From assembly GCA_018267365.1 (NCBI GenBank), contig JAFDYQ010000029.1, positions 1 to 56,352 on the forward strand: 56,352 nucleotides of DNA. Direction: 5' to 3'. Positions 39,501 through 48,249 of the stretch are shown piece after piece. The notes below the pieces were generated by a model. The model had not been told where the DNA came from. It was given only the letters and a program-made list of their open reading frames with translations, and ran no database searches. Source of the stretch: Bacteroidota bacterium (lineage in GTDB: Bacteria > Bacteroidota > Bacteroidia > Chitinophagales > LD1). Each line of letters opens with the position of its first letter. Position 1 is the stretch's first letter. Made by a program: the position numbers and the translations under genes.

Positions 39501-40735
39501 GCCTGCTGCCCGCTACGCCGCTCATAGTCCAGTATCAGCCAATAGTACCACGCTACCCCGATGATATAAAACCCTACGGTGATAAAGATAATATTGCTGT
39601 AGCTCAGCTGCCCCTCCCTCAGTATGGCAAAGATCTGCGCGCTCGCAAACCAGCTACCGCTCCAGATAGCTGCCGTGAGGGCAGATATGATCTCGCGGTT
39701 TCGCTCGCCCACATACTTCATGGTCAGCTCTGAGGTCATCGGCGCTGCTATATTCATGAGCGGCTGCCGGATAGTAAAGGCCACGATAGCCACTATGATA
39801 GCGCCCTGCCACTGCCGGTACCACTCCGTAGTGCCCAGCACAAAGAGCACGATGATAGACGCCGCCTGAAAGAACGTGATCGAGAACTTGTATCCCAGCC
39901 GGGCCTTGATATGCGGCACGAGAAAGGCCCCCGTGGTCACCAGCACAAAGGCAAAGACATTCATCAGGCTAAAGTTCTCTGCATTCATACCGTGTACGTG
40001 GTAGAAAAAGAGATTGATGATCGGTATGGTGAAGCCCGCGCCAAAGGCGATCATAAAGGTAGGCAGCAGCGCGCGCACGATCAGCGGCCAGTCATAATCC
40101 GTGTGTACATTGGCCAGGGGGATGCGCGTACCCGGTACCTCCTGCTCCGGCAGCCTCCGCGCAAAGTAGACCCCCGCAAAGGCCACCACCGAAAACACCA
40201 CCAGCAGGCACTCTACCGTAAAGAAACTGCTCAGGTGTGGCAGCAGCCAGTTGAGAGCGCCGCATAGGATCATGGTGAAGTTGCCTGCGGCAAAAAAGAG
40301 CGCGATGGACTCCGTCTCTGTGTCTCTGCGGCCATTCAGCAGGGTGTAAGGCATGACCAGCACTTGCACGAGAGAGAAGCTGACACCCCAGGCTGTCATC
40401 AGGATGCGGATCAGCTCAGAGTTGTGGATATGGATAGCCAGTATCAGCAGTAGCGCCACCAGCGGCGAGAGGATGCTGCCCGCCAGGATAAAGGGCTTTA
40501 GCCGCCGCCCCTTCACCCAGATAGCCAGCGGCAGCGCACAGAGCAGCACCGAAAGGTAGCGATTGCCTATCATAGAGCTGATCTCATAATCCTTGTAGCC
40601 ATGCTCCAGCATCTGAAAATTGAGCTGCAGGGTAAACTCCGCATTGATCAGCTGCAGGCAAACATCTACCACTATCAGGTAGAGTATCACACGCGGTATG
40701 CGCAGGTATGGCTGGTAGAGAAACTTCATGACCAA
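39497..40735 (-). CDS. Major facilitator superfamily transporter
   Basis: A 412-residue membrane carrier with about eleven to twelve predicted helices and a central loop (about 195-215, 'RRLPEQEVPGTRIPLANVH'). It has the MFS pattern of charged cytosolic loops, e.g. 'WVKGRRLKPF' (after helix 2) and 'RRDTETES', and 'IKARLGYKFSITFFQ' before helix 9. Substrate is not evident. Two starts are possible (MVMKF; the second Met removes two residues). Convergent overlap of 4 bp with the lipoprotein gene. Confidence 0.82.
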   Translation of the reverse strand: MVMKFLYQPYLRIPRVILYLIVVDVCLQLINAEFTLQLNFQMLEHGYKDYEISSMIGNRYLSVLLCALPLAIWVKGRRLKPFILAGSILSPLVALLLILAIHIHNSELIRILMTAWGVSFSLVQVLVMPYTLLNGRRDTETESIALFFAAGNFTMILCGALNWLLPHLSSFFTVECLLVVFSVVAFAGVYFARRLPEQEVPGTRIPLANVHTDYDWPLIVRALLPTFMIAFGAGFTIPIINLFFYHVHGMNAENFSLMNVFAFVLVTTGAFLVPHIKARLGYKFSITFFQAASIIVLFVLGTTEWYRQWQGAIIVAIVAFTIRQPLMNIAAPMTSELTMKYVGERNREIISALTAAIWSGSWFASAQIFAILREGQLSYSNIIFITVGFYIIGVAWYYWLILDYERRSGQQA

Positions 40736-40881
40736 GCAAAGATGTAGGGAAAAAGCAAATAGCGAAATTGCGAAAAGGCGGTTTGTGATCTACGTCATTG
40801 AGAAGCTTCGGATCAACAACCCGAGCGCAGTTAGGAAAGTTTTAACACATGTAAAAAGCAAATGAGATAAAGCCGCAAGCA

Positions 40882-42504
40882 TCACTGCTGTATCAGGTCT
40901 GCGGGAAAGGCTACATGAAAAACGGCTCCATCGGTCCGGCCCTCTGCATAGATGAGGCCACCGTGGCTTTTCATCACACTCTTGCAGATGGCCAGCCCTA
41001 CACCGGAGCCGGGGTACTCGCTCTTGGAGTGCAGCCGCTGAAAGGGCTCAAATATCCGTGCGGCATATATAGGATTGAAGCCGATACCATTATCCGAAAA
41101 ACTCAAAAGCACATAGTCCTTTGCTTTATCCGCCTTCTTCAGCTGAGTGCCGCGCACATGGCGTGCGGTGATACGGAGGCGGGGCACCCTGTCACGGTGG
41201 GCGTATTTCACAGCATTGCCCAGCAGGTTATGCAGCAGTTGCTTCAGCTGAAACCGCACTCCTGTGATGCACGGCAAAACATCAGCCTCTATCTCCAGTA
41301 TTTTGGTCTCATCGAGCAGCTCTGAGGCCACCTCGCGCAGGAGGGCATCCAGATCTACATTTTCCCGGGGCCTGACAGGGGCGCTGGTACGAGAGAAGGC
41401 AGACAGATCCTCTATAAAGGTCTGCATCTCCCCGCTGGTCCGGCAGATCCGGCGCACCAGTTCCTTTCTGCGGTCCTCAGTCATATCAGGATATGATTCC
41501 AATATCAGATCGGAGAATATCCTGATCTTGCGCAGGGGCTCCTGGAGATCATGACTAGCTATATGGTTAAAGGCCTTAAGCTCTTTATTTTTGGCCTGCA
41601 GCACTTTATTTGCTTCCTCCAGGCTTTTCTTTAGCCGGTGCGCCTCAGATACATCCTGACAGGTGCCTGACATGGTCACAGCCACACCATCAGAGCCCAG
41701 CTCCACTGTATTGAGGCAGTGCAGTATCTTCTCCTCTCCTGTAGCTGCTATGATGCGTATGTCATATTCGCCGTTGGTGCCCTGTGCATGCGCCTCTCTG
41801 GTGCGGGCTATGTGCAGCTCTCTCTCATCAGGGTGCATCATGGAGAGAAACAGCTCAAAGGACACCTCGCAACTCTGCGGCGCGAGCCCAAATATACGGT
41901 ACAGCTCATCGCTCCAGTACACCCTGCCTGTAGCGATATCCCATGACCAGTTGCCTATATGCGTGAGAGCCTCACTCACGAGTGCATTGCGACTGATCAC
42001 CGACATACGCTCATTCTGTACAGCTACGTAGGCCTTCATACTGGCAGACGTCAGGAGCTGCAGGCAAAAGTCTATCTCGCCACTGATCTCTGCATACACC
42101 CGCAGGTCTGTAGTATAGTCGGGCAGAAAGTGCATAAGTGCCGCCTTTCTGACATAGCTGCCTATCACGATATCCTCTACGACCACCTGATCTGTGGTGA
42201 TGAGGGGAAGCTGGTTGGTACGCCATACCTCTACCCATTTGGCTATATGCGCATGCAGATTGTCCGCCTGTATGCCGCCCCAAAACTGGCGGGTAGGCTC
42301 CAGAGAGATGCTGATCCTGTCAGCCTCGGGCACAGCTTCAAAAAACTTCATGACAGGCGCCTCTGCTTCTTCGGAAAGTTTCCATTGCATCACAACAAAC
42401 TCCTCCAGGCGCTGCTCGATCAGATAATGGAGAAAATCAGGCAATAGCCGTATGGATTTCTTGACTCTTATTCCCGTTTCCGCTATAGCTATCTGGTTAT
42501 CCAT
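40882..42504 (-). CDS. PAS-domain sensor histidine kinase (cytosolic type)
   Basis: A 540-residue histidine kinase without membrane segments. The N-terminal about 175 residues ('IRLLPDFLHYLIEQRLEEFVVMQWKL') are of no recognised family. Next is a PAS_3-type PAS domain (about 180-290: 'ALTHIGNWSWDIATGRVYWSDELYRIFGL'), a coiled-coil linker, the HisKA dimerisation domain with H318 in 'SHDLQEPLRKIRIFSDL', and an ATPase domain ('LLHNLLGNAVKYAHRD', 'FSDNGIGFNPIYAARIFEPF', 'GSGVGLAIC'). It has no receiver domain and no adjacent response regulator, so it is an orphan kinase. It is divergent from the T9SS gene at 42816. Confidence 0.93.
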   Translation of the reverse strand: MDNQIAIAETGIRVKKSIRLLPDFLHYLIEQRLEEFVVMQWKLSEEAEAPVMKFFEAVPEADRISISLEPTRQFWGGIQADNLHAHIAKWVEVWRTNQLPLITTDQVVVEDIVIGSYVRKAALMHFLPDYTTDLRVYAEISGEIDFCLQLLTSASMKAYVAVQNERMSVISRNALVSEALTHIGNWSWDIATGRVYWSDELYRIFGLAPQSCEVSFELFLSMMHPDERELHIARTREAHAQGTNGEYDIRIIAATGEEKILHCLNTVELGSDGVAVTMSGTCQDVSEAHRLKKSLEEANKVLQAKNKELKAFNHIASHDLQEPLRKIRIFSDLILESYPDMTEDRRKELVRRICRTSGEMQTFIEDLSAFSRTSAPVRPRENVDLDALLREVASELLDETKILEIEADVLPCITGVRFQLKQLLHNLLGNAVKYAHRDRVPRLRITARHVRGTQLKKADKAKDYVLLSFSDNGIGFNPIYAARIFEPFQRLHSKSEYPGSGVGLAICKSVMKSHGGLIYAEGRTDGAVFHVAFPADLIQQ

Positions 42505-42815
42505 TTTGAATGTTAAAGCGTAACAAAAATTTCACCTCCGTGGCAACGGCCATACTCATGGCAAGGCTGATTCGAGCGTGATAAAGTTAATCTTTTTTTT
42601 GTCATATATCGAGCTGCCCGCTGAATTTACGCATGCACCATGCCAAATTTTATGACCACCCAAAGCCAGACATATAATGCCGAAAATATAAGTAAAAAGA
42701 TATCTATACTGAGCCGCAGGTAAGTAATCCAGAATAATATGAGGTTCATAACTTATTGTCTTTAAAATGCTTTTCTATCTTAGCCGCATTATTTATCCAA
42801 ATCAAAAACTACCAG
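42505..42815. other. Divergent intergenic region of 311 bp
   Basis: Carries the promoters of the orphan kinase (minus) and of the T9SS gene (plus). A candidate plus-strand promoter is at 42756-42783. No gene or strong repeat is seen. Confidence 0.5.
42756..42783 (+). promoter_or_regulatory. Candidate promoter of the T9SS gene
   Basis: TTG (42756-42758) and TATCTTAG (42776-42783, one mismatch from TAnnTTTG) with a 17-bp spacer; the ATG is 33 bp downstream. Confidence 0.4.
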
Positions 42816-43745
42816 ATGAAAACAACTTTACGCCATGGTGCGGTAGCCGCACTTTTCCCCGTCCTCTCTCTCGTATCGCTCACCTCTACCGCGCAGAACC
42901 TCGTTCCCAATGCGGGTTTTGAGACGCAGACCTCCTGCCCTGCCGTGAGTGAGATCACGAAAGCCACTCCGTGGAATAGTCCCACACAAGGTACGCCGGA
43001 TCTATTCAACTCTACCTGCTCTACGCAAAACAGCGCCGGCCGTACCGGCATCGGCAGCTCGGGTGTGTACTGCTATTCCGTCTTTCCTGACAATAGGGAG
43101 TACCTCCAAGTACCTCTAACCCAGGCCCTCGCTGCCGGTCAGAACTACTGTGTGAGCTTTTATGTCAAAAGAACCAACTTCCGTTATTCAGTTTCTACTA
43201 TTGGCGCGTATTTCTCTATGGACTCAGTGCGCCAGCAGACCACCAGCTATCTGACCTTTGCACCTGATGTAGAGAGTCCGGTAGGCACTCAGCTCTCCTC
43301 CTCTACCAGCTGGACCGAGGTATCCGGCAGCTTTACCGCCTCCGGTGGCGAGAAGTACCTGCTCATTGGCAACTTCCGCAATGACGCCAACACCACCAAG
43401 GCTGTGGCCAACTCCTCCAGCACTGACTCTGTAGCCTACTACAAGGTAGACGACGTATCGGTGACGCTCTGCACCACCGGCATCTCAGAGATAGCGGCAG
43501 ATCACATCGTGCGTGTCTACCCTACCCCTGCTGCTGACAGGCTGCACATAGAGCTGACCAATATGGAAGAAATAGAAGCAGTAGAGCTCACCGACGTGAT
43601 CGGTACACGCGTGGCGGCCTCGTATATATCAGAAGGTATCAATAAGGCTATGGTCAATACTGCCTCTCTCTCTACGGGCTACTACATCCTGACCGTGACT
43701 ACGCAGAGTGGCCGCATGAGCAGGAAGGTGCTCGTATCAAAATAA
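42816..43745 (+). CDS. Secreted T9SS type-A protein with shared N-terminal beta-sandwich module
   Basis: About 309 residues from the ATG at 42816 (MKTTLRHGAVAALF...), which gives a proper signal peptide ending at STAQ. The main domain (about 27-230) begins 'QNLVPNAGFETQTSCP', contains 'REYLQVPLTQALAAGQNYCVSFYV' and ends 'YYKVDDVSVTL'; the same pattern occurs in the N-terminus of the giant protein at 19342, and it looks like a carbohydrate-binding beta-sandwich, though not assigned to a named family. The C-terminus (about 235-309) is a type-A T9SS sorting domain ('VYPTPAADRLHIEL', 'GYYILTVTTQSGRMSRKVLV'). Role and ligand unknown. Confidence 0.88.
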   Translation: MKTTLRHGAVAALFPVLSLVSLTSTAQNLVPNAGFETQTSCPAVSEITKATPWNSPTQGTPDLFNSTCSTQNSAGRTGIGSSGVYCYSVFPDNREYLQVPLTQALAAGQNYCVSFYVKRTNFRYSVSTIGAYFSMDSVRQQTTSYLTFAPDVESPVGTQLSSSTSWTEVSGSFTASGGEKYLLIGNFRNDANTTKAVANSSSTDSVAYYKVDDVSVTLCTTGISEIAADHIVRVYPTPAADRLHIELTNMEEIEAVELTDVIGTRVAASYISEGINKAMVNTASLSTGYYILTVTTQSGRMSRKVLVSK

Positions 43746-43768
43746 CGCATCACCAACTTACAACAAAG

Positions 43769-43797
43769 AGCCCTACCTCACGGTGGGGCTTCTTTTA
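43769..43797 (+). terminator. Terminator after the T9SS gene
   Basis: Stem AGCCCTACC (43769-43777) pairs with GGTGGGGCT (43782-43790), followed by TCTTTTATTT. Confidence 0.8.
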
Positions 43798-43813
43798 TTT
43801 TAGAGCGCTGATG

Positions 43814-45148
43814 TTACCAGCCTACCTTCGAAACAAATGCGTCAAACGTGGGAATGATCTCACGGACCGGACATTCGTACTGCATAATTAGTTCGCCTGC
43901 CTCAGAGCGAAAAGTAAAATTACAAGTATCCTCATTGCTATCAGCCACACCAAAGTCTCCGATGCATATCCACAGAATATCAGTGCTATTCACGTACTGA
44001 ATAGCCAATGCATCGTGTGAAGTGTAGCCGATAAATTCTTGAACCGTTGGGCTGCACGCTATATGATTGACCAATTCCAGCATTGCTTGCCGCTGCCAGC
44101 CTTGTGCCAAGAGACCGATATATATGTCTGCTATGTCTGCCCATATGCGTGGCACAGGCCGGCCATGCAGTGCACTAGGCAGCAGCCGGTAGATACCATA
44201 AGGGTTCTTCTCAAAGGACCGCTCCAGCCATTGCGCTATAGAAAAATCCGTGGCTGCATCAAACCACTGCACCTCCGCATCCTTCTTAAACCAGGTCATC
44301 TGCCTTTTGGCATACTGTCGCGTATTCTGTTTGATGAGGGAGATCGCTTCATCACGAGTAACCTTGCCATCCATACAGTCAAAAATCTCCTGATAGCCTA
44401 CGGTCTGTAGCGGTTGTAAGTGTTTGTAAGCATAAAGTCGAGAGGCTTCTTCCCACAGTCCGTCTGAGATCATCTGGTCTACGCGCCGGTTGATGCGCTC
44501 ATTGAGTTTTTCGCGGTCAAGCTCAAGCCCTATCTTGACGATAGAGAAAGGTCTTTCGGTTTTTTCTCCACTACGCTGCTCACTATATTTCTGTCCGGTG
44601 CCGTAGATCACCTCCAGCGCGCGCTGTAGCCTACGTGGATTTTGCTTGTCTACTATTGCGTAGAAAGCAGGATCGAGCTTCTCTACCTCGGCCTGCATCT
44701 GCTCCAGTGTCAGTGCGCGCACGCGTTCTTTCACCTCATGAGTGATACCGCTATCGCGGAAATCATCAAAGCCCTCACACACCGCCTTTATGAAAAGCCC
44801 CGAGCCACCCACCATCACCACTATGTGATGCTTCTCAAAGAGCTGATCGAGCAGCGCCAGCACCTCTTTCTCATAAATGCCGGCGGTATAGTGATCGTGT
44901 ATCGAGAGGTTATTGATAAAGTGATGCGGCACCTCGGCCAGCTCTGCCGCTGTAGGTTTGGCAGTACCGATACTCATCTCTCTGTAGAACTGGCGCGAGT
45001 CCGCAGAGATGATCTCCGTCTGGAGGCGCTTCGCCACATCTATCGCCAATGCGGTTTTGCCTATAGCAGTAGGGCCGCAGATGACCAGTAGTATCTTGCG
45101 ATTTATGATTTTTGATGGTTGATTTGCCTGTTGCGGAGGTTGTGTCAT
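43814..45148 (-). CDS. miaA: tRNA dimethylallyltransferase MiaA with unusual C-terminal extension
   Basis: MiaA (tRNA A37 isopentenylation) occupies residues about 19-305: P-loop 'GPTAIGKTAL' (25-34), 'EIISADSRQFYREMSIGTAKP' (45-65), 'GGSGLFI', 'NPRRLQRALEV', and 'QNTRQYAKRQMTWF'. Two things are odd. The N-terminus (about 9-17, NQPSKIINR) is encoded by a GATTTATGATTTTTG repeat that also occurs at 26.8 kb; the usual start may be nearer 'KILLVICGP'. And after the MiaA core about 139 further residues (306-444, 'RLLPSALHGRPVPRIW' to 'DAFVSKVGW') match no family known to me, whereas normal MiaA is about 300-310 residues. It ends the dapD-orf-cca-miaA set. Confidence 0.92.
   Translation of the reverse strand: MTQPPQQANQPSKIINRKILLVICGPTAIGKTALAIDVAKRLQTEIISADSRQFYREMSIGTAKPTAAELAEVPHHFINNLSIHDHYTAGIYEKEVLALLDQLFEKHHIVVMVGGSGLFIKAVCEGFDDFRDSGITHEVKERVRALTLEQMQAEVEKLDPAFYAIVDKQNPRRLQRALEVIYGTGQKYSEQRSGEKTERPFSIVKIGLELDREKLNERINRRVDQMISDGLWEEASRLYAYKHLQPLQTVGYQEIFDCMDGKVTRDEAISLIKQNTRQYAKRQMTWFKKDAEVQWFDAATDFSIAQWLERSFEKNPYGIYRLLPSALHGRPVPRIWADIADIYIGLLAQGWQRQAMLELVNHIACSPTVQEFIGYTSHDALAIQYVNSTDILWICIGDFGVADSNEDTCNFTFRSEAGELIMQYECPVREIIPTFDAFVSKVGW
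45098..45125. repeat. GATTTATGATTTTTG repeat at the miaA 5' end
   Basis: Shares the 16-bp string ATTTATGATTTTTGAT with 26815-26848. It is translated as part of the miaA N-terminus on the minus strand. Confidence 0.65.
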
Positions 45149-45159
45149 ATCAAATTATC

Positions 45160-45232
45160 AACCGCAAAGAACGCGGAGAACGCAAAGGTATTTAATAATA
45201 AATCTTCGCGTTCTTAGCGACCTTGGCGGTTT
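45160..45232. repeat. AACCGCAAAGAACGC long hairpin, copy 2
   Basis: Left arm 45160-45188 (AACCGCAAAGAACGCGGAGA...) and right arm 45204-45232 (...CGCGTTCTTAGCG...GGCGGTTT) pair imperfectly around AT-rich sequence. Related to 38641-38710. Lies between miaA and cca. Confidence 0.85.
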
Positions 45233-45264
45233 AACTTATAACGTTGTTATGTTATGCATCTGTA

Positions 45265-46683
45265 TCAGGATACGGGTTTCAGCCCTAGCTCGGCGCCCAG
45301 TCGTAGCATCATATCATAGGCCTGCTGGTAGTCGTTCTTTATGTCCCCTTCCAGTATCGCCTCTTTGATCTTGTCTTTGATGATACCCACCTCGCGGGAT
45401 GGTGTGATATTGAATACCTGCATGATCAGCTCACCACTCACAGGCGGCTGGAAATTGCGGATGCTGTCGCGCTCCTCTACATCTTTCAGCTTCTGCCGCA
45501 CCATCTCAAAGCGCTGGAGGTAGCGGTTCACTTTCGCCTTGTTCTTAGATGTGATATCCGCTTCGCAGAGCTTCATCAGAGAGTCTATATCATCACCCGC
45601 TTCAAACAGCAAACGGCGCAGCGCCGAGTCAGTGATCTCCTCCTTAGTGAGGGCTATGGGACGCAGGTGCAGGTAGACCATCTTCTGTACAAACTTCATC
45701 TCGCCACCCGTTGGTAGCTTCAGGTTGCGGAAGATACGCGGCACCCACTTAGACCCCAGCACCTCATGCCCGTGAAAAGTCCACCCGATACCCGGCTCAA
45801 AGCGCTTGGTAGGTGGCTTGGCTATATCATGCAGGATGGCAGCCCAGCGCAGCCAGAGGTCATTGGTCGAGAAGGTGATATTGTCCAGTACTTGCAGTGT
45901 GTGGTAGAAGTTATCCTTGTGGCTCTTGTCATCTACCGTCTGCACGCCTTTCAGCTTCTGCATCTCCGGCAGGATTATAGCCAGCAGGCCCGTCTCCTCC
46001 AGCAGGCGGAAACCGATAGACGGCTTCTTAGCCAATATGATCTTATTCAGCTCTGTGGTGATACGCTCCTGAGAGATGATAGAGATGCGGTCCTTATTGC
46101 GCGCTATGGATGCCAGCGTCTCGGGCTCTATGTAGAAGTTGAGCTGCGTGGCAAAGCGTATGGCACGCATCATCCGCAGCGGATCATCGCTGAAAGTAAT
46201 ATCAGGATCGAGCGGCGTGCGTATCACACCGGTGTCCATATCGGCTATTCCATTGAAAGGATCTATGAGTTCGCCAAAGGTCTTTTTATTCAGCGAGATG
46301 GCCAGCGCATTGATGGTAAAGTCGCGGCGGTTCTGGTCGTCTTGCAGTGTGCCTTCTTCTACGATAGGCTTGCGTGAGTCGCGCTGGTAGGATTCTTTTC
46401 TTGCCCCTACGAACTCGAGGTCGAGGTCTTCATACCTAAACTGTGCCGTCCCAAAGTTCTTGAACACATTGACATTGATCTTAGGGTTCAAAGCTTTCGC
46501 CGCAGCCTCCGCGAGATTGATGCCACTACCCACACACACGAAGTCTATATCCTTGCACGGCCTGCGCAGCAGCAGGTCACGCACATAGCCACCCACCACA
46601 TAGGTCTCCAGCCCGAGGCGGTCAGCCACATCGGACATAGTTTGAAAAACGGGACTGGTGAGTTTATCTGCGAGATTCATCAT
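45265..46683 (-). CDS. cca: CCA tRNA nucleotidyltransferase / poly(A) polymerase family protein with HD domain
   Basis: A 472-residue class II nucleotidyltransferase adding or repairing the CCA end of tRNA. The catalytic motif is 'VVGGYVRDLLLRRPCKDIDF' (about 30-49, with the DxD acid pair), followed by 'FGTAQFRYEDLDLEFVGARKE', the 'RRDFTINALA' motif, 'DPLRMMRAIRFATQL', and a C-terminal HD domain ('RWAAILHDIAKPP', about 280-292). This matches the HD-containing Bacteroidota type. It is preceded by a short unknown gene (3-bp gap) and followed by the hairpin repeat and miaA, so the two tRNA-processing genes probably share one operon. Confidence 0.93.
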   Translation of the reverse strand: MMNLADKLTSPVFQTMSDVADRLGLETYVVGGYVRDLLLRRPCKDIDFVCVGSGINLAEAAAKALNPKINVNVFKNFGTAQFRYEDLDLEFVGARKESYQRDSRKPIVEEGTLQDDQNRRDFTINALAISLNKKTFGELIDPFNGIADMDTGVIRTPLDPDITFSDDPLRMMRAIRFATQLNFYIEPETLASIARNKDRISIISQERITTELNKIILAKKPSIGFRLLEETGLLAIILPEMQKLKGVQTVDDKSHKDNFYHTLQVLDNITFSTNDLWLRWAAILHDIAKPPTKRFEPGIGWTFHGHEVLGSKWVPRIFRNLKLPTGGEMKFVQKMVYLHLRPIALTKEEITDSALRRLLFEAGDDIDSLMKLCEADITSKNKAKVNRYLQRFEMVRQKLKDVEERDSIRNFQPPVSGELIMQVFNITPSREVGIIKDKIKEAILEGDIKNDYQQAYDMMLRLGAELGLKPVS

Positions 46684-46686
46684 TTC

Positions 46687-47292
46687 TTAATAAACGAAGG
46701 TGACTGGAATCTTTTTGTCAATCTCCGTGAGATAAAGAAGAAAAAAACAGTCATGTTCTGTATTGTCAATCATGTGTCGTATCTCGTAAACATCACTGTC
46801 AGAATAATCCGCAGGACTTAATGGAGATGTAAAACCATAGCCATTATCAAACCTTGTAATAAATCGTTCTGGTATTTTGACCATCTCTATTTTAACCACC
46901 TCAAAGTTGAAAAAAATATCAGGCGCATCAGCATACGAATTCAAATTTTCGACCCATTTAGAATAATCAACCAAAAGGCTACCTGACCCAGATATAAAAT
47001 GTCCCGGGATCCATACATATTTATCATTAGGACACTCTACATAGAATTTGAAACCATCCGTATCCACTACGACAGTTGTCAAAGACTTTTCACGATATAC
47101 TGCAATTATCTTCCCACAAAAATCAGATTCTGCTGCATTGGTTTGTTTGAAGAATGGAGTTCCCACTTCACAAAAAGTAAACTCCTCTGACTGGATATAA
47201 AAGGAAAGATTTACCTCGTGTCCTTCACCCAGATACGGATAGATACCATCTCCCAAATACCAATTTTCAAATATTGCGCAGATCTTTAACAT
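46687..47292 (-). CDS. Hypothetical protein, AT-rich
   Basis: A 201-residue acidic protein that I do not recognise. It begins 'MLKICAIFENWYLGDGIYPY', and has no signal peptide or membrane segment. It contains 'KFYVECPNDKYVWIPGHFI' and 'WVENLNSYADAPDIFFNFEVV'. The gene is visibly more AT-rich than dapD and cca on either side, yet is packed tightly (3 bp to cca, 12 bp to dapD), so it looks like a later arrival in a housekeeping operon. General form (small, acidic, aromatic-rich) resembles many immunity-type proteins, but no toxin gene is near and this is only an impression. Confidence 0.65.
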   Translation of the reverse strand: MLKICAIFENWYLGDGIYPYLGEGHEVNLSFYIQSEEFTFCEVGTPFFKQTNAAESDFCGKIIAVYREKSLTTVVVDTDGFKFYVECPNDKYVWIPGHFISGSGSLLVDYSKWVENLNSYADAPDIFFNFEVVKIEMVKIPERFITRFDNGYGFTSPLSPADYSDSDVYEIRHMIDNTEHDCFFLLYLTEIDKKIPVTFVY

Positions 47293-47304
47293 TGCATTTT
47301 CTTC

Positions 47305-48120
47305 TTACACCGCCACATCATGCTCCCGCAGCGCATTATTCAACGAGGTCTTGAGGTCAGTACTCTCCTTACGCTGGCCTATGATCAGGGCACACGGCAC
47401 ATTGTATTCGCCTGCGGCAAATTTCTTAGGATAGCTGCCCGGTATCACTACTGAGCGCTCCGGCACGTAGCCCTTATACTCCACCGGCTCGGGGCCTGTC
47501 ACGTCGATAATCTTAGTAGACATCGTGAGCACTACATTCGCACCGAGTACGGCTTCTTTGCCCACTCGCACGCCCTCTACCACGATGCAGCGAGAGCCGA
47601 TGAAAGCACCATCCTCTATGATCACCGGCGCGGCCTGCACAGGCTCCAGCACACCGCCTATACCCACGCCGCCACTCAGGTGTACGTGCTTGCCTATCTG
47701 TGCGCAGCTGCCTACGGTAGCCCAGGTATCTACCATCGTGCCCTCGTCTACGTAGGCACCGATATTGACATAGCTGGGCATCATGATCACGCCTTTGGCT
47801 AAGAAAGCGCCATAGCGCGCCACAGCATTGGGCACTACGCGCACACCGAGGGCCGCATAGCCCGTCTTGAGCTTCATCTTATCGTGATATTCAAATGGCT
47901 TTGCCTCGATGGTCTCCATCTGCTGTATAGGGAAATACAGTATCACGGCTTTCTTGATCCAGTCATTCACCAGCCACTTGTCGCCACTGGGTTTGGCTAC
48001 GCGCAGCTTGCCCTTGTCCAGGTGCTCTATCACTTCGCGTATCGCGTCTTGTGTAGCTTTCTCTTTCAGCAGCTCGCGGTCCTCCCAGGCGCGCTCTATC
48101 ACTTCATTGATCACTGACAT
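47305..48120 (-). CDS. dapD: Tetrahydrodipicolinate N-succinyltransferase (DapD)
   Basis: DapD, 271 residues, transfers succinyl from succinyl-CoA to 2,3,4,5-tetrahydrodipicolinate in the succinylase route to meso-diaminopimelate and lysine. The N-terminal helical domain carries 'VNDWIKKAVILYFPIQQME', followed by a left-handed parallel beta-helix of hexapeptide repeats ('VVPNAVARYGAFLAKGVIMMPSYVNIGAYVDEGTMVDTWATVGSCAQIGKHVHLSGG' region, about 95-155) and 'EDGAFIGSRCIVVEGVRVGKEAVLGANVVLT'. The acid residue and glycines of the active site are conserved. It is the first gene of a set with the unknown gene, cca and miaA. Confidence 0.95.
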   Translation of the reverse strand: MSVINEVIERAWEDRELLKEKATQDAIREVIEHLDKGKLRVAKPSGDKWLVNDWIKKAVILYFPIQQMETIEAKPFEYHDKMKLKTGYAALGVRVVPNAVARYGAFLAKGVIMMPSYVNIGAYVDEGTMVDTWATVGSCAQIGKHVHLSGGVGIGGVLEPVQAAPVIIEDGAFIGSRCIVVEGVRVGKEAVLGANVVLTMSTKIIDVTGPEPVEYKGYVPERSVVIPGSYPKKFAAGEYNVPCALIIGQRKESTDLKTSLNNALREHDVAV

Positions 48121-48192
48121 ATCTCTATGGTTTGGTATTCAGAAAATCGCGCTGCAAGTGTAGTATAAATAGGTTAATCCACACCGGTGCGA

Positions 48193-48223
48193 TTTGCCAA
48201 AACTAAAAATAGGAGTAATTTCG
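48193..48223 (+). promoter_or_regulatory. Promoter of the peptidoglycan-binding protein gene
   Basis: TTTG (48193-48196), a 19-bp spacer and TAATTTCG (48216-48223) match TTTG-N19-TAnnTTTG with one mismatch. The ATG follows at 48250. Confidence 0.65.
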
Positions 48224-48249
48224 TCACATTGTTTCATTCAAAAACAAAT

